A stretch of DNA of 16,861 nucleotides from RPQK01 sp041946865 (GTDB lineage Bacteria; Acidobacteriota; UBA6911; RPQK01). Positions 1-8,333 of the stretch are shown piece after piece. The stretch is from contig JBHGBF010000110.1 in assembly GCA_041946865.1 (NCBI GenBank), positions 1 to 16,861 on the forward strand, read 5' to 3'. The position numbers and the translations under genes were made by a program. The notes under the pieces were generated by a model. The model worked only from the letters and a program-made list of their open reading frames with translations, had not been told where the DNA came from and did not search any database. Within the stretch, counting starts at the first letter, position 1, and each line of letters begins with the position of its first letter.

Positions 1-146
1 AGCACCGGCCTCTCTCCTCGTTGCTGCCACACTCCGAACAAAAAACTGAGGGATTACCCCCTGCTGGTGTTTGGCCTTGCCAAGCCGGCACTCGCTAAGA
101 GACACTGATTTCTGCTCTGATTCGGATGCCATCAGCAGGAGGAACT

Positions 147-1991
147 ATGCGACTGGCCCCTCTCGACTGGATCATAATTGCTCTCTCCATCGGCATTTGT
201 TTTGCCCCAGCTCTGTTCGTAGCAAAGAGATCGGGAAAGAACACGGCTGAGTTTTTCGCCTCGGGACGTGCCGTCCCCTGGTGGCTGGCCGGCTTGTCCA
301 TGGTGGCGACGACCTTCAGCAGTGATACGCCGAACCTCGTAACCAACTTCGTTCGCACCCAGGGGGTGGCGGGAAACTGGCAGTGGTGGGCTTTCGTACT
401 CACAGGGATGGCGACGGTGTTCTTTTACGCGCGGCTCTGGAGGCGATCGGGGGTGCTGACCGACCTGGAGCTGTACGAGCTGCGATATTCCGGCAAGGCG
501 GCCTCGGTGGTGCGCGGATTCCGAGCGGTGTACCTCGGATTGTTCTTCAACTGCATGATCATGGCGACGGTCAATCTGGCTGCCGTCAAGATCGCGGGTG
601 TCCTGTTCGGGCTCGATCGCTGGCAGACCCTCCTTGCCGTCGGGATTCTGAACGTCGTCTTTGCCGCACACTCCGGTCTGTGGGGCGTCCTGGTCATCGA
701 CATGATCCAGTTCTTTATCAAGATGTCGGCGGTGATCGCGGCGGCTTATTTCGCCCTCAAGTTGCCCCAGGTGGGCGGTCTTGGCGGAATGATCGAGAAG
801 GTGTCGGCGCTGCGTGGTCCAGGCGGCGTGGACTACCTGGGGATGCTGCCCAACTTTTCGACCAATATGGAGCTGGCGGTGGCGGTCTTCATCATGCCGA
901 TAGCCGTCCAGTGGTGGGCTGTCTGGTACCCGGGCGCAGAGCCGGGCGGGGGCAGCTATATCGCCCAGCGGATGCTAGCCTCCAAGAGCGAGAAAGACTC
1001 CTTGGGCGCGGTGCTGTTTTTCAATGTCGCTCACTATGTCCTGCGGCCTTGGCCCTGGATTCTGGTCGGCCTGACTTCTTTGATCGTCTATCCGCAGCTG
1101 TCCGACATCCAGCAGGCTTTTCCGCATCTCAACCCGGCGCTGATCGGCCACGACACCGCCTTTCCGGCCATGCTGACGTTCCTCCCGGTGGGGTGGATGG
1201 GGCTGATGGTCGGTGGGCTGATCGCGGCCAATTCGTCCACGATTCTCACGCATCTGAACTGGGGCGCATCCTACGTCGTTCACGATTTCTACCGGCGCTT
1301 CATCCGCACGGACGCTACCGAAAAACACTACGTCACCGCCGGCCGACTGGTCACGATCGGTCTCTTTATCCTCTCGTCTTCTTTGGTCTTCGTGCTGGAG
1401 ACGGCGCAAAGCGCCTTTAACCTGATTCTCCAGGTGGGTGCCGGAACCGGCTTGCTCTACCTGATCCGGTGGTTCTGGTGGAGGGTGAACGCCTGGTGCG
1501 AGGTGGTCGCGATGGTCAGTTCCTTTGCGATCTCCGTCTTCTGGTTCGTAGCGGTTCGCAACGGCATGGAAATCAACACGCACACCCAGCTGCTCCTGAC
1601 CGTGATATTCACCACCATCTGCTGGGTCCTGACCGCTTTCGTCACGCCGGAAACGGATCGGGCCACGCTGATCAACTTCTACCAGAAGGTCCGGCCATTC
1701 GGCCCGGGGTGGGCGAAAGTCCGCGAAGAAGCCGGGGTCAACGCGCAGGAGGCGGCGAAAGGCCAGAACATCACGCTCTCCTTGATCGGGTGGCTGGCCG
1801 GGTGCTCGATGGTCTGGTCCTCCTTGTTCACTGTCGGCAACTTCCTGTACGGTCGCCTGGCTTACACAATCGTCCTGGCGATCGTTTTTGTTGTCAGCGG
1901 ATCGATCGTCATCTGGGTTATCAACCGACTCTGGAAGCGCCAGGACGAGCGCGACCTGGCGGAAGCGGAAGCGGCAGCGAGCCAGCGCTAA
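147..1991 (+). CDS. Sodium:solute symporter family (SSS) transporter
   Basis: This is an inner-membrane secondary transporter of the SSS (SLC5-like, LeuT-fold) family, which couples Na+ entry to uptake of a sugar, amino acid or other small solute. The 614-residue protein is hydrophobic almost throughout, with roughly 13-15 membrane segments. Near the N-terminus it has the family stretch ASGRAVPWWLAGLSMVATTF. The segment IAANSST puts Ser363 and Ser364 where vSGLT has its Na2-site serines (364/365). The charged C-terminus (KRQDERDLAEAEAAA) is probably cytoplasmic. I chose ATG 147 over the in-frame ATG 126 because AGGAGG (137-142) lies 4 nt before 147 and inside the longer version. It converges on the receptor gene, with a hairpin between them. 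No clear promoter is visible in 1-146. The substrate cannot be told from sequence; no sugar-kinase or catabolic gene adjoins it. Confidence 0.93.
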   Translation: MRLAPLDWIIIALSIGICFAPALFVAKRSGKNTAEFFASGRAVPWWLAGLSMVATTFSSDTPNLVTNFVRTQGVAGNWQWWAFVLTGMATVFFYARLWRRSGVLTDLELYELRYSGKAASVVRGFRAVYLGLFFNCMIMATVNLAAVKIAGVLFGLDRWQTLLAVGILNVVFAAHSGLWGVLVIDMIQFFIKMSAVIAAAYFALKLPQVGGLGGMIEKVSALRGPGGVDYLGMLPNFSTNMELAVAVFIMPIAVQWWAVWYPGAEPGGGSYIAQRMLASKSEKDSLGAVLFFNVAHYVLRPWPWILVGLTSLIVYPQLSDIQQAFPHLNPALIGHDTAFPAMLTFLPVGWMGLMVGGLIAANSSTILTHLNWGASYVVHDFYRRFIRTDATEKHYVTAGRLVTIGLFILSSSLVFVLETAQSAFNLILQVGAGTGLLYLIRWFWWRVNAWCEVVAMVSSFAISVFWFVAVRNGMEINTHTQLLLTVIFTTICWVLTAFVTPETDRATLINFYQKVRPFGPGWAKVREEAGVNAQEAAKGQNITLSLIGWLAGCSMVWSSLFTVGNFLYGRLAYTIVLAIVFVVSGSIVIWVINRLWKRQDERDLAEAEAAASQR

Positions 1992-2053
1992 TTGCGCCAT
2001 TGAGGAGCCGTAAACCCAGGTTCGGCTTCGAAGGAATCCAATGAGGGAAAACC

Positions 2054-2080
2054 CAGAGGCACGCCGGCGGCGTGCCTCTG
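2054..2080 (-). terminator. Strong hairpin terminator between convergent genes
   Basis: CAGAGGCACGCC (2054-2065) and GGCGTGCCTCTG (2069-2080) form a perfect 12-bp GC-rich stem with a 3-nt loop. Read on the minus strand it lies 21 nt past the receptor stop codon and is followed by GG then TTTT, so it fits an intrinsic terminator for the receptor gene. On the plus strand no T-run follows, so any stop for the symporter transcript would be weaker. Confidence 0.8.
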
Positions 2081-2101
2081 CGCCAGAGAAAGAGGTGGGT
2101 C

Positions 2102-5100
2102 TTAGAAGGCTACGCGCAGGCCGAACCGGAAGACCCGCTGGTCGATCCCTTCCCGGCCGGTGTTGCGGGTGCTGGTGATCTCGGTGTACCCGTTCAGGGC
2201 CCTGATAGTCCCGTCCTGATTAAGGGTCATCGATGAGACGTTCGCACCCGGATTGCCCAGGTGCGGGGTGTTGGTGAAGTTGAAGCCCTCAGCCCGGAAC
2301 TGCAAATTGACCTGTTCGGTGATCTTGAAGTTGCGGAACAGGCCGACGTCGAGGTTGAACTGCTTGGGACCGAGCAGGCTGTTGAACCCGGAGTTGCCGA
2401 ACCGCGCCTCGGTGATCGGCGCAAAGGCGAACGGGTCAAACCATGACGCGCCGCGGCCGACGCCCTTGAGCTTGGTGACTTCCGGCTTCACTCGGTCGGC
2501 AACCTGCTGGCTGCCCGGCAGGTTAAGCGAGGTTCCGGAAGCGGTCACCGTAAACGGTGTGCCGGACTGGGCGTACATGACTCCGTTCAGTTGCCATCCG
2601 CCCAGGATCTTGCCGGCCCATCCCTCGGACAGAAGCTGTTTGCCCGGTCCAAAAGGCAGCTCGTAGATGGTCGCCAGGTTGAACCGGTGCGGGATGTGGA
2701 TGTCGGCCAGGGACCAATTCAGATTGTAGTAGGCGAAGGCCTTTATTCTCGGCTCGTTGTCGCTCGCGTTAAGGCCGGCAATCCCCATGGTCTTAGACCA
2801 GGTGTAGTTGCCGTTGACCGCAAAACCGTTGGTGAAGCGCCGCTCCACGCGGACCTGCATGGCGTCATACCGGGAATGGCCTATGGGCGTAAACATCGCG
2901 GTACGGGCGGTGCGGCCGAAGGTCGCGAAGTAGGGCTGTCCAGCTGACCCGGCGCCGATCACCTGGCCGGCGTTCAAGTCTCGGTACCCCAGCTGCCGGA
3001 TCGACCGCGTGGCAATGTAGCCCACTTCTCCCACGAGATCGCCTGGCAGCCTTTTTTGCACGGTCAGGTTCCAGGATTGGATGTAGCCGCGGTCCAGGGT
3101 CTCCCCCACGCTGTTCACGGCTATTCGAGGAGGAACATCCAGGATTCCCCGGCTCAGGTCCGGGGCCACGAGCTCGGGGACGCCGGCCGCGAGGCTGCCG
3201 GCAGGAGTGAACGAGTTGGGGCCGTCCACGTTCAGGGGCAGGAGCATCGGATAGTTGGTGCGGTGCGGTCTTGCCAGGCTGAACGGGTCATTGGTAATGC
3301 CGTACCCGGCCCGGATGACGAAATCCTGCCTGATCCGGTAGGCCAGGCCGACACGGGGAGCGAACAGGCCCTTGCTCAGCTCGACGTTGCAGTCCGTGCG
3401 GATGACGCCTGCCCCGCACACCAACATCTTGTTCGTCGGGAAGTGGTAGCGCTCTACGCCGCGGTCAGCACGGGTGGGCATCGGGAAGTACTCCCAGCGG
3501 GTGCCGATGCTGAAGGTCAGGTCGGGAAGGACCTGCCACTGGTCGCGCACGTAGAGGCTGTAGAAGTTCATCCGGGTGGTGTACTCCTCAGGAACCTGGA
3601 GGATCCTCCCCAGCTGCTGCGGCATGCCGAGCACGAAGGCCGCGACTGCGTTGTAGTCGTTCGAGCTGGGCCCGCCTCTGATCGAGGTTACGCCGCCGCG
3701 GAAGCGGAAGCCGCCTTGCGCGGGGAAGTTGGCGCCCGGGAACTCCGGCTGCGTCTGGTTCATGTGCTGCTTGGCCAGCTCACCGCCGAAGCGCAAATTG
3801 TGCTGGCCACGGGTCCAGTTGCCATTGCCGGCCCACTGGAACTGAGGGTCACGCCGATAGTACGGCATGAAGTTGTTCGGGATCCCGATGTCGTCAAAAC
3901 CGTCGATCTGAAACCGCGGCCAGCCGCCTTCAAATCGCCGGGTCCCGTTGGTCCCGGGAATCCCCAGGAAATCGAGCCCGACCTTCTCGTCCAGGCGAGC
4001 CTGCTCGGACGCCGTGTCCTTTCGCGTGTAACCGAAGTTCCCGTCGACGACTAGCGCGGGATTGAACACGTAGGTCGCTGCGATGGTCGTCCCGTACGTG
4101 CCCCCGTTCGACGACTTGGAGTTTCCGCCGGCCAGCGCCGGACCTATCAGGGTCTCCCCGAAAACAGTAGGCGCGAGCATCTCGAAGCGCAGGATACTGA
4201 ACCGGCCGTACATGCTCAGCTTGTCGGTGACGTGCCAGTCGACCTTGCTGTCCATCACGCTGCGGTCGAACTCGTACGTCCCTCCCACGTAGTAATTGTC
4301 GGTCAGAACGGTATCGAAGGTGGGGGCGGGCATCAGATCGAAGATCTTCCTGGCGATCGGATCGATTCGCCCGGCCGGAATGATGTTCCCCGGGAAAGCC
4401 GTTCGCCCGCTGCCATCCGGATTCCCGGTAAGCGGATCGTAGATCGGCCGGTCCGATGCCGAAAAATCTCCGTTCCGCATGGCCATCGTCGGGATCTTGC
4501 GCAGGTCGGCGGTAAAACTCCGCTCCGGAGTCGCTTCGTAGCTGGCAAAGAAGAAGAGCTTATCCCTGACAATCGGCCCGCCCACGGTCCCGCCGTACTG
4601 ATTCGAGATGTACTTGGGCTTGCGTTCTCCCTGAGGCAGGAAAAACGGCTTGGCCATCAGGGCGTTGTTGGCGTTGTACCAGAATCCGGAGCCGTGATAA
4701 TCGTTCGTTCCGCTCTTGATCTGAACGTTAATGGCCGCACCGCCGGCCAGCCCTTGCTCGGCATCAAAGCTGTTGGTCACCACGTTGACCGTCTCAATGG
4801 CCTCCAGCGACGGGATGTAAACGGTGATGTGCGGCAGCCAGATGTCGAACTGGCTCGCGCCGTCAATCCGGATATCGTTCGAGCTCGAGCTTGTACCGTT
4901 GACATTGAACTGCAGCGCCCGGGAAGGGTTCGTCGGGACTGAGTGCGCGTTGACTGGCGTGCTGAAACCCGGCAGAGTTCCGAATAGCGTCTGGTAGTTG
5001 CGCCCGATAGGGACCGGCAAGTCCTCCAGTTCTTTAGAAGGCAGCTCTGCCCGCACCTCGGCACGGTCGGTTTGCAGCAGAGTTGACGCGGATGTGACCG

Positions 5101-5488
5101 TCAGAGTCTCGCTGACTCCGCCGACCTGCAACGACACGTCAACTCGGCTCACAGAGTTTAAATTCACCTGAACTCCTTTTTCCTCAAAGTCCCTGAAACC
5201 AGACATGCTGACTTTGAGGTTCCACAAGCCGGTCTGGACGGTCGGGAAATCGTAACGTCCGGAGTCGTCCGTAACAGCTGTTCGGACCCTTCCGGTCTCA
5301 GTCTGCGTGATTGTGACCTCGGCCCCGGGAACGGCAGCCCCGGTCTGGTCCTTAACGTTTCCGGTAATGGAGCCGTACAGGACCTGTGCTTTCACGGTAT
5401 TTGACGAGGCGGCGAGAATGACTGCGGCCAGCAGGACCGCAGTGACACACCAGCGCCTGGCGAAGCTGACTCGGTGTTCTTGCACCAT
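2102..5488 (-). CDS. TonB-dependent receptor, Oar-like, with N-terminal carboxypeptidase-regulatory-like domain
   Basis: This is a giant outer-membrane receptor of 1128 residues, in the class that Acidobacteria encode in many copies and presumably use to import large or scarce nutrients with TonB energy. Visible parts: a signal peptide (about 1-34, cut near VKA/QV); a carboxypeptidase-regulatory-like beta-sandwich (about 38-125, GSITGNVKDQTGAAVPGAEV); a plug domain (about 130-270, including LPVPIGRNYQTLFGTLPGF and DIRIDGASQFD); then a beta-barrel ending in the aromatic outer-membrane signature FRFGLRVAF. Cys691 and Cys700 lie close together and could form a disulfide in one loop. The start is supported by AAGGAG (5495-5500) 6 nt upstream. 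No SusD-like partner, ExbB/D or TonB gene is nearby. Its own promoter and terminator suggest a single-gene unit. The ligand is unknown; the symporter next door is a possible inner-membrane partner only by proximity. Confidence 0.93.
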   Translation of the reverse strand: MVQEHRVSFARRWCVTAVLLAAVILAASSNTVKAQVLYGSITGNVKDQTGAAVPGAEVTITQTETGRVRTAVTDDSGRYDFPTVQTGLWNLKVSMSGFRDFEEKGVQVNLNSVSRVDVSLQVGGVSETLTVTSASTLLQTDRAEVRAELPSKELEDLPVPIGRNYQTLFGTLPGFSTPVNAHSVPTNPSRALQFNVNGTSSSSNDIRIDGASQFDIWLPHITVYIPSLEAIETVNVVTNSFDAEQGLAGGAAINVQIKSGTNDYHGSGFWYNANNALMAKPFFLPQGERKPKYISNQYGGTVGGPIVRDKLFFFASYEATPERSFTADLRKIPTMAMRNGDFSASDRPIYDPLTGNPDGSGRTAFPGNIIPAGRIDPIARKIFDLMPAPTFDTVLTDNYYVGGTYEFDRSVMDSKVDWHVTDKLSMYGRFSILRFEMLAPTVFGETLIGPALAGGNSKSSNGGTYGTTIAATYVFNPALVVDGNFGYTRKDTASEQARLDEKVGLDFLGIPGTNGTRRFEGGWPRFQIDGFDDIGIPNNFMPYYRRDPQFQWAGNGNWTRGQHNLRFGGELAKQHMNQTQPEFPGANFPAQGGFRFRGGVTSIRGGPSSNDYNAVAAFVLGMPQQLGRILQVPEEYTTRMNFYSLYVRDQWQVLPDLTFSIGTRWEYFPMPTRADRGVERYHFPTNKMLVCGAGVIRTDCNVELSKGLFAPRVGLAYRIRQDFVIRAGYGITNDPFSLARPHRTNYPMLLPLNVDGPNSFTPAGSLAAGVPELVAPDLSRGILDVPPRIAVNSVGETLDRGYIQSWNLTVQKRLPGDLVGEVGYIATRSIRQLGYRDLNAGQVIGAGSAGQPYFATFGRTARTAMFTPIGHSRYDAMQVRVERRFTNGFAVNGNYTWSKTMGIAGLNASDNEPRIKAFAYYNLNWSLADIHIPHRFNLATIYELPFGPGKQLLSEGWAGKILGGWQLNGVMYAQSGTPFTVTASGTSLNLPGSQQVADRVKPEVTKLKGVGRGASWFDPFAFAPITEARFGNSGFNSLLGPKQFNLDVGLFRNFKITEQVNLQFRAEGFNFTNTPHLGNPGANVSSMTLNQDGTIRALNGYTEITSTRNTGREGIDQRVFRFGLRVAF

Positions 5489-5647
5489 GCGCCACTCCTT
5501 TCTGTCAGCAGAGACTTGTTAAGGGGTCGGTGGATTTGTCAGAGAGGTCAAGTGCGTGCGCTCAAAGAAGACACAAAGAGAGCGCCCCGCGCATTTGCCC
5601 GTAAATCCCCCACCTGAAGGCCTGGGATGCCAAGTCGAGATACAACC

Positions 5648-5676
5648 ATTAAACCGCTTCTAAACATGCCTGTCAA
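5648..5676 (-). promoter_or_regulatory. Near-consensus sigma70 promoter for the TonB-dependent receptor
   Basis: On the minus strand a perfect -35 box TTGACA (5671-5676) is followed by a 17-nt spacer and the -10 box TTTAAT (5648-5653, 5 of 6 consensus). The expected start is near 5641, giving a 5' leader of about 150 nt before the ATG at 5488. I saw no known riboswitch in that leader. An inverted repeat lies just upstream of the -35 box. Confidence 0.75.
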
Positions 5677-5678
5677 TA

Positions 5679-5734
5679 ACCGGACTATATTGGTCGATAT
5701 AGTAAGGAGAACCGTCCGGTCGGTCGACCGGTTC
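5679..5734. promoter_or_regulatory. Nested inverted repeats, candidate operator
   Basis: Three symmetric elements overlap in the divergent region. ACTATAT (5684-5690) and ATATAGT (5697-5703) are perfect 7-bp arms around a 6-nt centre. ACCGGAC (5679-5685) and GTCCGGT (5714-5720) are perfect 7-bp arms enclosing it. GAACCG (5709-5714) pairs with CGGTTC (5729-5734) around the 10-bp palindrome CGGTCGACCG (5721-5730). The inner repeat is centred about 52 bp upstream of the predicted receptor start site, a position compatible with an activator. No adjacent regulator gene names the protein. Confidence 0.5.
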
Positions 5735-5781
5735 CTGTGTCCCGAAGCTGGCCTGAAGCGACGAGACCGGCCCGGAACGGT

Positions 5782-5787
5782 TATAAT
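5782..5787 (+). promoter_or_regulatory. Consensus -10 box for the DUF1579 gene
   Basis: A perfect TATAAT sits at 5782-5787. The predicted start near 5794 leaves a leader of about 40 nt to the ATG at 5834. No good -35 box lies 16-18 nt upstream, so this promoter may need an activator or another sigma factor. It would drive the DUF1579 gene and possibly the two genes after it. Confidence 0.5.
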
Positions 5788-5833
5788 GCTTTCAATTACA
5801 GCCTGTGCCACTCACCTCAGAGAGGAGATGCAT

Positions 5834-6367
5834 ATGAAGCGAATCGTGATGACGATGGTTGTCTGCGTCTGTCTGGCTGCGCCGATCCTGGCGCAGGCCC
5901 CCACGACCCCGCCGAAACCCGGAGTGGAGCACAAACGCCTTGAATTCTTTGTCGGGCAATGGACATTCGAGGGGACAGAAAAACCGAGCCCGTTCGGCCC
6001 CGGAGGCAAGTTCAGCGGGACCGAGACGTCCAAGTGGTTCCCGGGCGGTTTCTTCGTTGTGAGCCAAACGGAAGCCAAGGGCCCCACGGGCTCCCATACC
6101 GGCCGGTCTACGATGGGATACAACCCTCAGGAGAAAGTTTATACAGTCCACATGATCAACTCCGCAGGTGAGGAGGTTTACGCTCGCGGCAACGTCGAGG
6201 GGAAGACCTGGACTTTCACCAATGACGGGACGATGGGGGGCAAGCCCTATAAAGGCCGCTTCACCATGACGGAGACCTCTCCCACTTCGTACGATATGGT
6301 CTTTGAGCTGGCGACCGACGGCGGTCCGTTTCAAGTGATGATGGAGGGCAAAGCGACCAAGAAGTAA
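5834..6367 (+). CDS. Secreted DUF1579 family protein
   Basis: This is a 177-residue protein of the DUF1579 family, whose biochemical role is unknown. It has a clear signal peptide (MKRIVMTMVVCVCLAAPILAQA, cleavage near residue 22), so it is probably periplasmic. The mature part begins with the family hallmark LEFFVGQWTFEG and continues with short repeated beta-strand segments (KFSGTETSKWFPGGFFVVSQ, TGRSTMGYNPQEKVYTVHMI, GKTWTFTNDG), which fit a lipocalin-like beta-barrel. ATG 5834 is preferred over ATG 5828 because AGGAG (5823-5827) touches 5828 but is 6 nt from 5834. A much longer open frame runs upstream to 5627 but lacks a ribosome site and crosses the promoter. It is 68 nt upstream of the PQQ dehydrogenase on the same strand. 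A link to sugar oxidation is possible but unproven. Confidence 0.87.
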   Translation: MKRIVMTMVVCVCLAAPILAQAPTTPPKPGVEHKRLEFFVGQWTFEGTEKPSPFGPGGKFSGTETSKWFPGGFFVVSQTEAKGPTGSHTGRSTMGYNPQEKVYTVHMINSAGEEVYARGNVEGKTWTFTNDGTMGGKPYKGRFTMTETSPTSYDMVFELATDGGPFQVMMEGKATKK

Positions 6368-6435
6368 GGGTCGCACAACTACTTGCAGCGGACAGGCTGC
6401 GAAGCGCTTTTCGCCAGCCCTCCGCGCGAATTGAT

Positions 6436-8310
6436 ATGCCCTTAACGCAACTGCTGATCACTCTCTGTTTTCTTGCCGCCCGGTGGAACGGGAGCGCGGC
6501 GCAGACCGAGTGGCGGCATTACGGCCACGACGAAGGCGGAAGCCGTTTTTCACCCTTGACGCAGATCAACCGCGGCAATGTCGGCAGGCTCGTTGTAGCC
6601 TGGAGCTACCGGACCGGCGAAGTGACCCTTGGAAATCAGGACCGCGCCTTCGAGTGCACGCCGATTGTCGTCGATGGGGTCCTTTATCTCTCGACTCCAT
6701 CGAGTCGTGTCATTGCCCTGGATGCCGATACCGGGCGCGAACGCTGGATTTTCGACCCCCAGGCGGGAACCGGCAAGCGGCAGTTCCTGCAACACCGCGG
6801 TGTCGCTTACTGGCAGTCCTGGCAGTCGGAGGGCGGCCGCCAGAGGCGAGTTCTTTACGGGACGCTGGATGGGAAGCTGATCGCGCTCGATGCCGGAAGC
6901 GGCAGGCCTTGCAGAGGCTTTGGGAACGATGGAGTTGTGGATCTCCGCAGGGGAGTCGCTGACCGCTGGCCGCAGCTGCAGTATGCCGTCACTTCTCCCC
7001 CGGCTGTCTACCGCGACCTGGTGATCGTGGGCTCGCTCGTCCCGGAGAATCCCGGGAAAGGCCCGAGCGCCGTGGTGCGTGCCTTTGACGCCCGGTCCGG
7101 GCGACTGGCCTGGACTTTCAATACGATTCCTGCCCCCGGCCGGCCGGGGTCGGAGACTTGGGAAGCGGGCGCCGTGACCGATCGGACCGGGGCGAATGTC
7201 TGGTCAATCGCCAGCGTCGACTCGGCGAACGGCCTGGTGTTCCTGCCGGTCGGATCTGCGGCCTATGACTTTTACGGCGGAGACCGCAAGGGTCACAATC
7301 TTTATGCCAACTCTCTGGTCGCGGTCGATGCGGCAACGGGAAAGCTTCGCTGGCACTTCCAGACGGTGCACCACGATCTCTGGGACTACGATCTGGCCGC
7401 CCAGCCTATCCTCGTCACCCTGCGGCGCCAGGGCCGGCCGGTGCCGGCAGTCGTTCAACTGACGAAGACGGGGCTGGTTTTCGTGCTCCACCGCCTGACG
7501 GGGGAGCCTCTTTTCCCCGTCACGGAGAAGCCGGTGCCGGGGAGTGACGTGCCTGGAGAATCAGCCTCGCCGACTCAGCCTTTCCCTTCGAAGCCGGCCC
7601 CCCTCTCGCGTCACTCCGTTACCGGGAACGACCTGTCAAAGGTCACGCCGGAATCGGAGCAATACTGCCGCGCGCTCTTTGAACGAACGCGGGGGCGTTC
7701 GATTTATTCCCCGATCGGACAGGACCTGACTCTTTATGTTCCAGGCACGCTCGGAGGCGGGAACTGGTCGGGCGGCTCGGTCGATCCGACGACCGGGTAC
7801 TTCTACGTAAACACCAACGAAGTCGGGGCGGTCGGTTACATGAAACGCCAGCCTGACGGCTCTCCGTCGCCTTTCAGGCGTGCCAGCGAGTGGGGCGAGT
7901 ATGCGCGCTTCTGGGACCCGAATCGGTGGCCGTGCACCGCGCCCCCCTGGGGGCTGTTGCATGCCGTGGATCTCCATTCCGGAGAGGCTGTCTGGAGAGT
8001 CCCGTTGGGAACCGTGGAGGAGCTGGAGGCTCGAGGGGTGACACAAACCGGGGCACCCAGTCTGGGGGGCACGATTGCGACTGCCGGAGGGCTGGTTTTT
8101 GTGGCCGGCACCAACGACGCACGGTTCCGTGCTTTTGATGCGCGGACGGGAACACTTCTCTGGGAGGCTCGTCTGGAAGCGGGCGGTCATGCCACCCCTG
8201 CGACGTACCTGGGCCGCAACGGCCGGCAATACGTGGTCATCGCGGCAGGAGGCGGCGGCTACTTCAGCAAGAAAGTGTCGGACGCGCTGGTGGCATTTGC
8301 CCTTCCGTGA
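6436..8310 (+). CDS. Periplasmic PQQ-dependent dehydrogenase (quinoprotein glucose/alcohol dehydrogenase type)
   Basis: This 624-residue eight-bladed propeller enzyme probably oxidises a sugar or alcohol in the periplasm with pyrroloquinoline quinone. A signal peptide (about 1-22, ending SAAQ) replaces the five-helix membrane anchor of E. coli Gcd. Family stretches are HYGHDEGGSRFSPLTQIN near the start, HHDLWDYDLAAQP (312-324) holding the expected catalytic Asp, Lys344 in LTKTG at the place of Gcd Lys493, GGGNWSGGSVDPTTGYFYVN, and a C-terminal propeller closure ending VAFALP. There is no CXXCH heme site and no adjacent Cys-Cys pair, so it is not a quinohemoprotein or a classic methanol dehydrogenase. 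No PQQ synthesis genes lie here, and the electron acceptor is unknown. The start has no clear ribosome site, so an alternative start is possible, but this one gives a sensible signal peptide. The stop nearly abuts the next gene, suggesting co-transcription. Confidence 0.9.
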   Translation: MPLTQLLITLCFLAARWNGSAAQTEWRHYGHDEGGSRFSPLTQINRGNVGRLVVAWSYRTGEVTLGNQDRAFECTPIVVDGVLYLSTPSSRVIALDADTGRERWIFDPQAGTGKRQFLQHRGVAYWQSWQSEGGRQRRVLYGTLDGKLIALDAGSGRPCRGFGNDGVVDLRRGVADRWPQLQYAVTSPPAVYRDLVIVGSLVPENPGKGPSAVVRAFDARSGRLAWTFNTIPAPGRPGSETWEAGAVTDRTGANVWSIASVDSANGLVFLPVGSAAYDFYGGDRKGHNLYANSLVAVDAATGKLRWHFQTVHHDLWDYDLAAQPILVTLRRQGRPVPAVVQLTKTGLVFVLHRLTGEPLFPVTEKPVPGSDVPGESASPTQPFPSKPAPLSRHSVTGNDLSKVTPESEQYCRALFERTRGRSIYSPIGQDLTLYVPGTLGGGNWSGGSVDPTTGYFYVNTNEVGAVGYMKRQPDGSPSPFRRASEWGEYARFWDPNRWPCTAPPWGLLHAVDLHSGEAVWRVPLGTVEELEARGVTQTGAPSLGGTIATAGGLVFVAGTNDARFRAFDARTGTLLWEARLEAGGHATPATYLGRNGRQYVVIAAGGGGYFSKKVSDALVAFALP

Positions 8311-8333
8311 TTTGGCTTTCACACGTGAGGCCG

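Noticed and set aside
71..83. Small inverted repeat TTGGC-CTT-GCCAA before the symporter gene
   Set aside because: Five-base arms are common by chance. No promoter or T-run is associated with it, and no regulator site is recognisable.
975..2000. A 341-codon minus-strand open frame under the symporter gene
   Set aside because: Its composition (rich in Arg, Asp, Gln, Pro) is the complement of membrane-protein codons; there is no ribosome site or motif.
3056..4054. A long plus-strand open frame (332 codons) antisense to the TonB receptor gene
   Set aside because: It lies wholly inside a gene with clear domains, signal peptide, promoter and ribosome site. Its own translation has no recognisable motif and the look of a GC-rich shadow frame.
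5489..5641. Possible riboswitch in the roughly 150-nt receptor leader
   Set aside because: I looked for cobalamin, TPP and SAM-type conserved cores and saw none. Only very short stems (such as CCCA/TGGG) are present.
5627..5833. An upstream extension of the DUF1579 frame by 69 codons
   Set aside because: The extension would remove the signal peptide from the N-terminus, lacks a ribosome site, and crosses the predicted TATAAT box and the palindromes. Start 5834 has AGGAG at good spacing.
6385..6414. Two short stem-loops between the DUF1579 and PQQ dehydrogenase genes (GCAGC/GCTGC and GCGAA/TTCGC)
   Set aside because: Stems are only 5 bp and the T-run is four bases inside the second stem. This is too weak to call a terminator, and the genes may well be co-transcribed.
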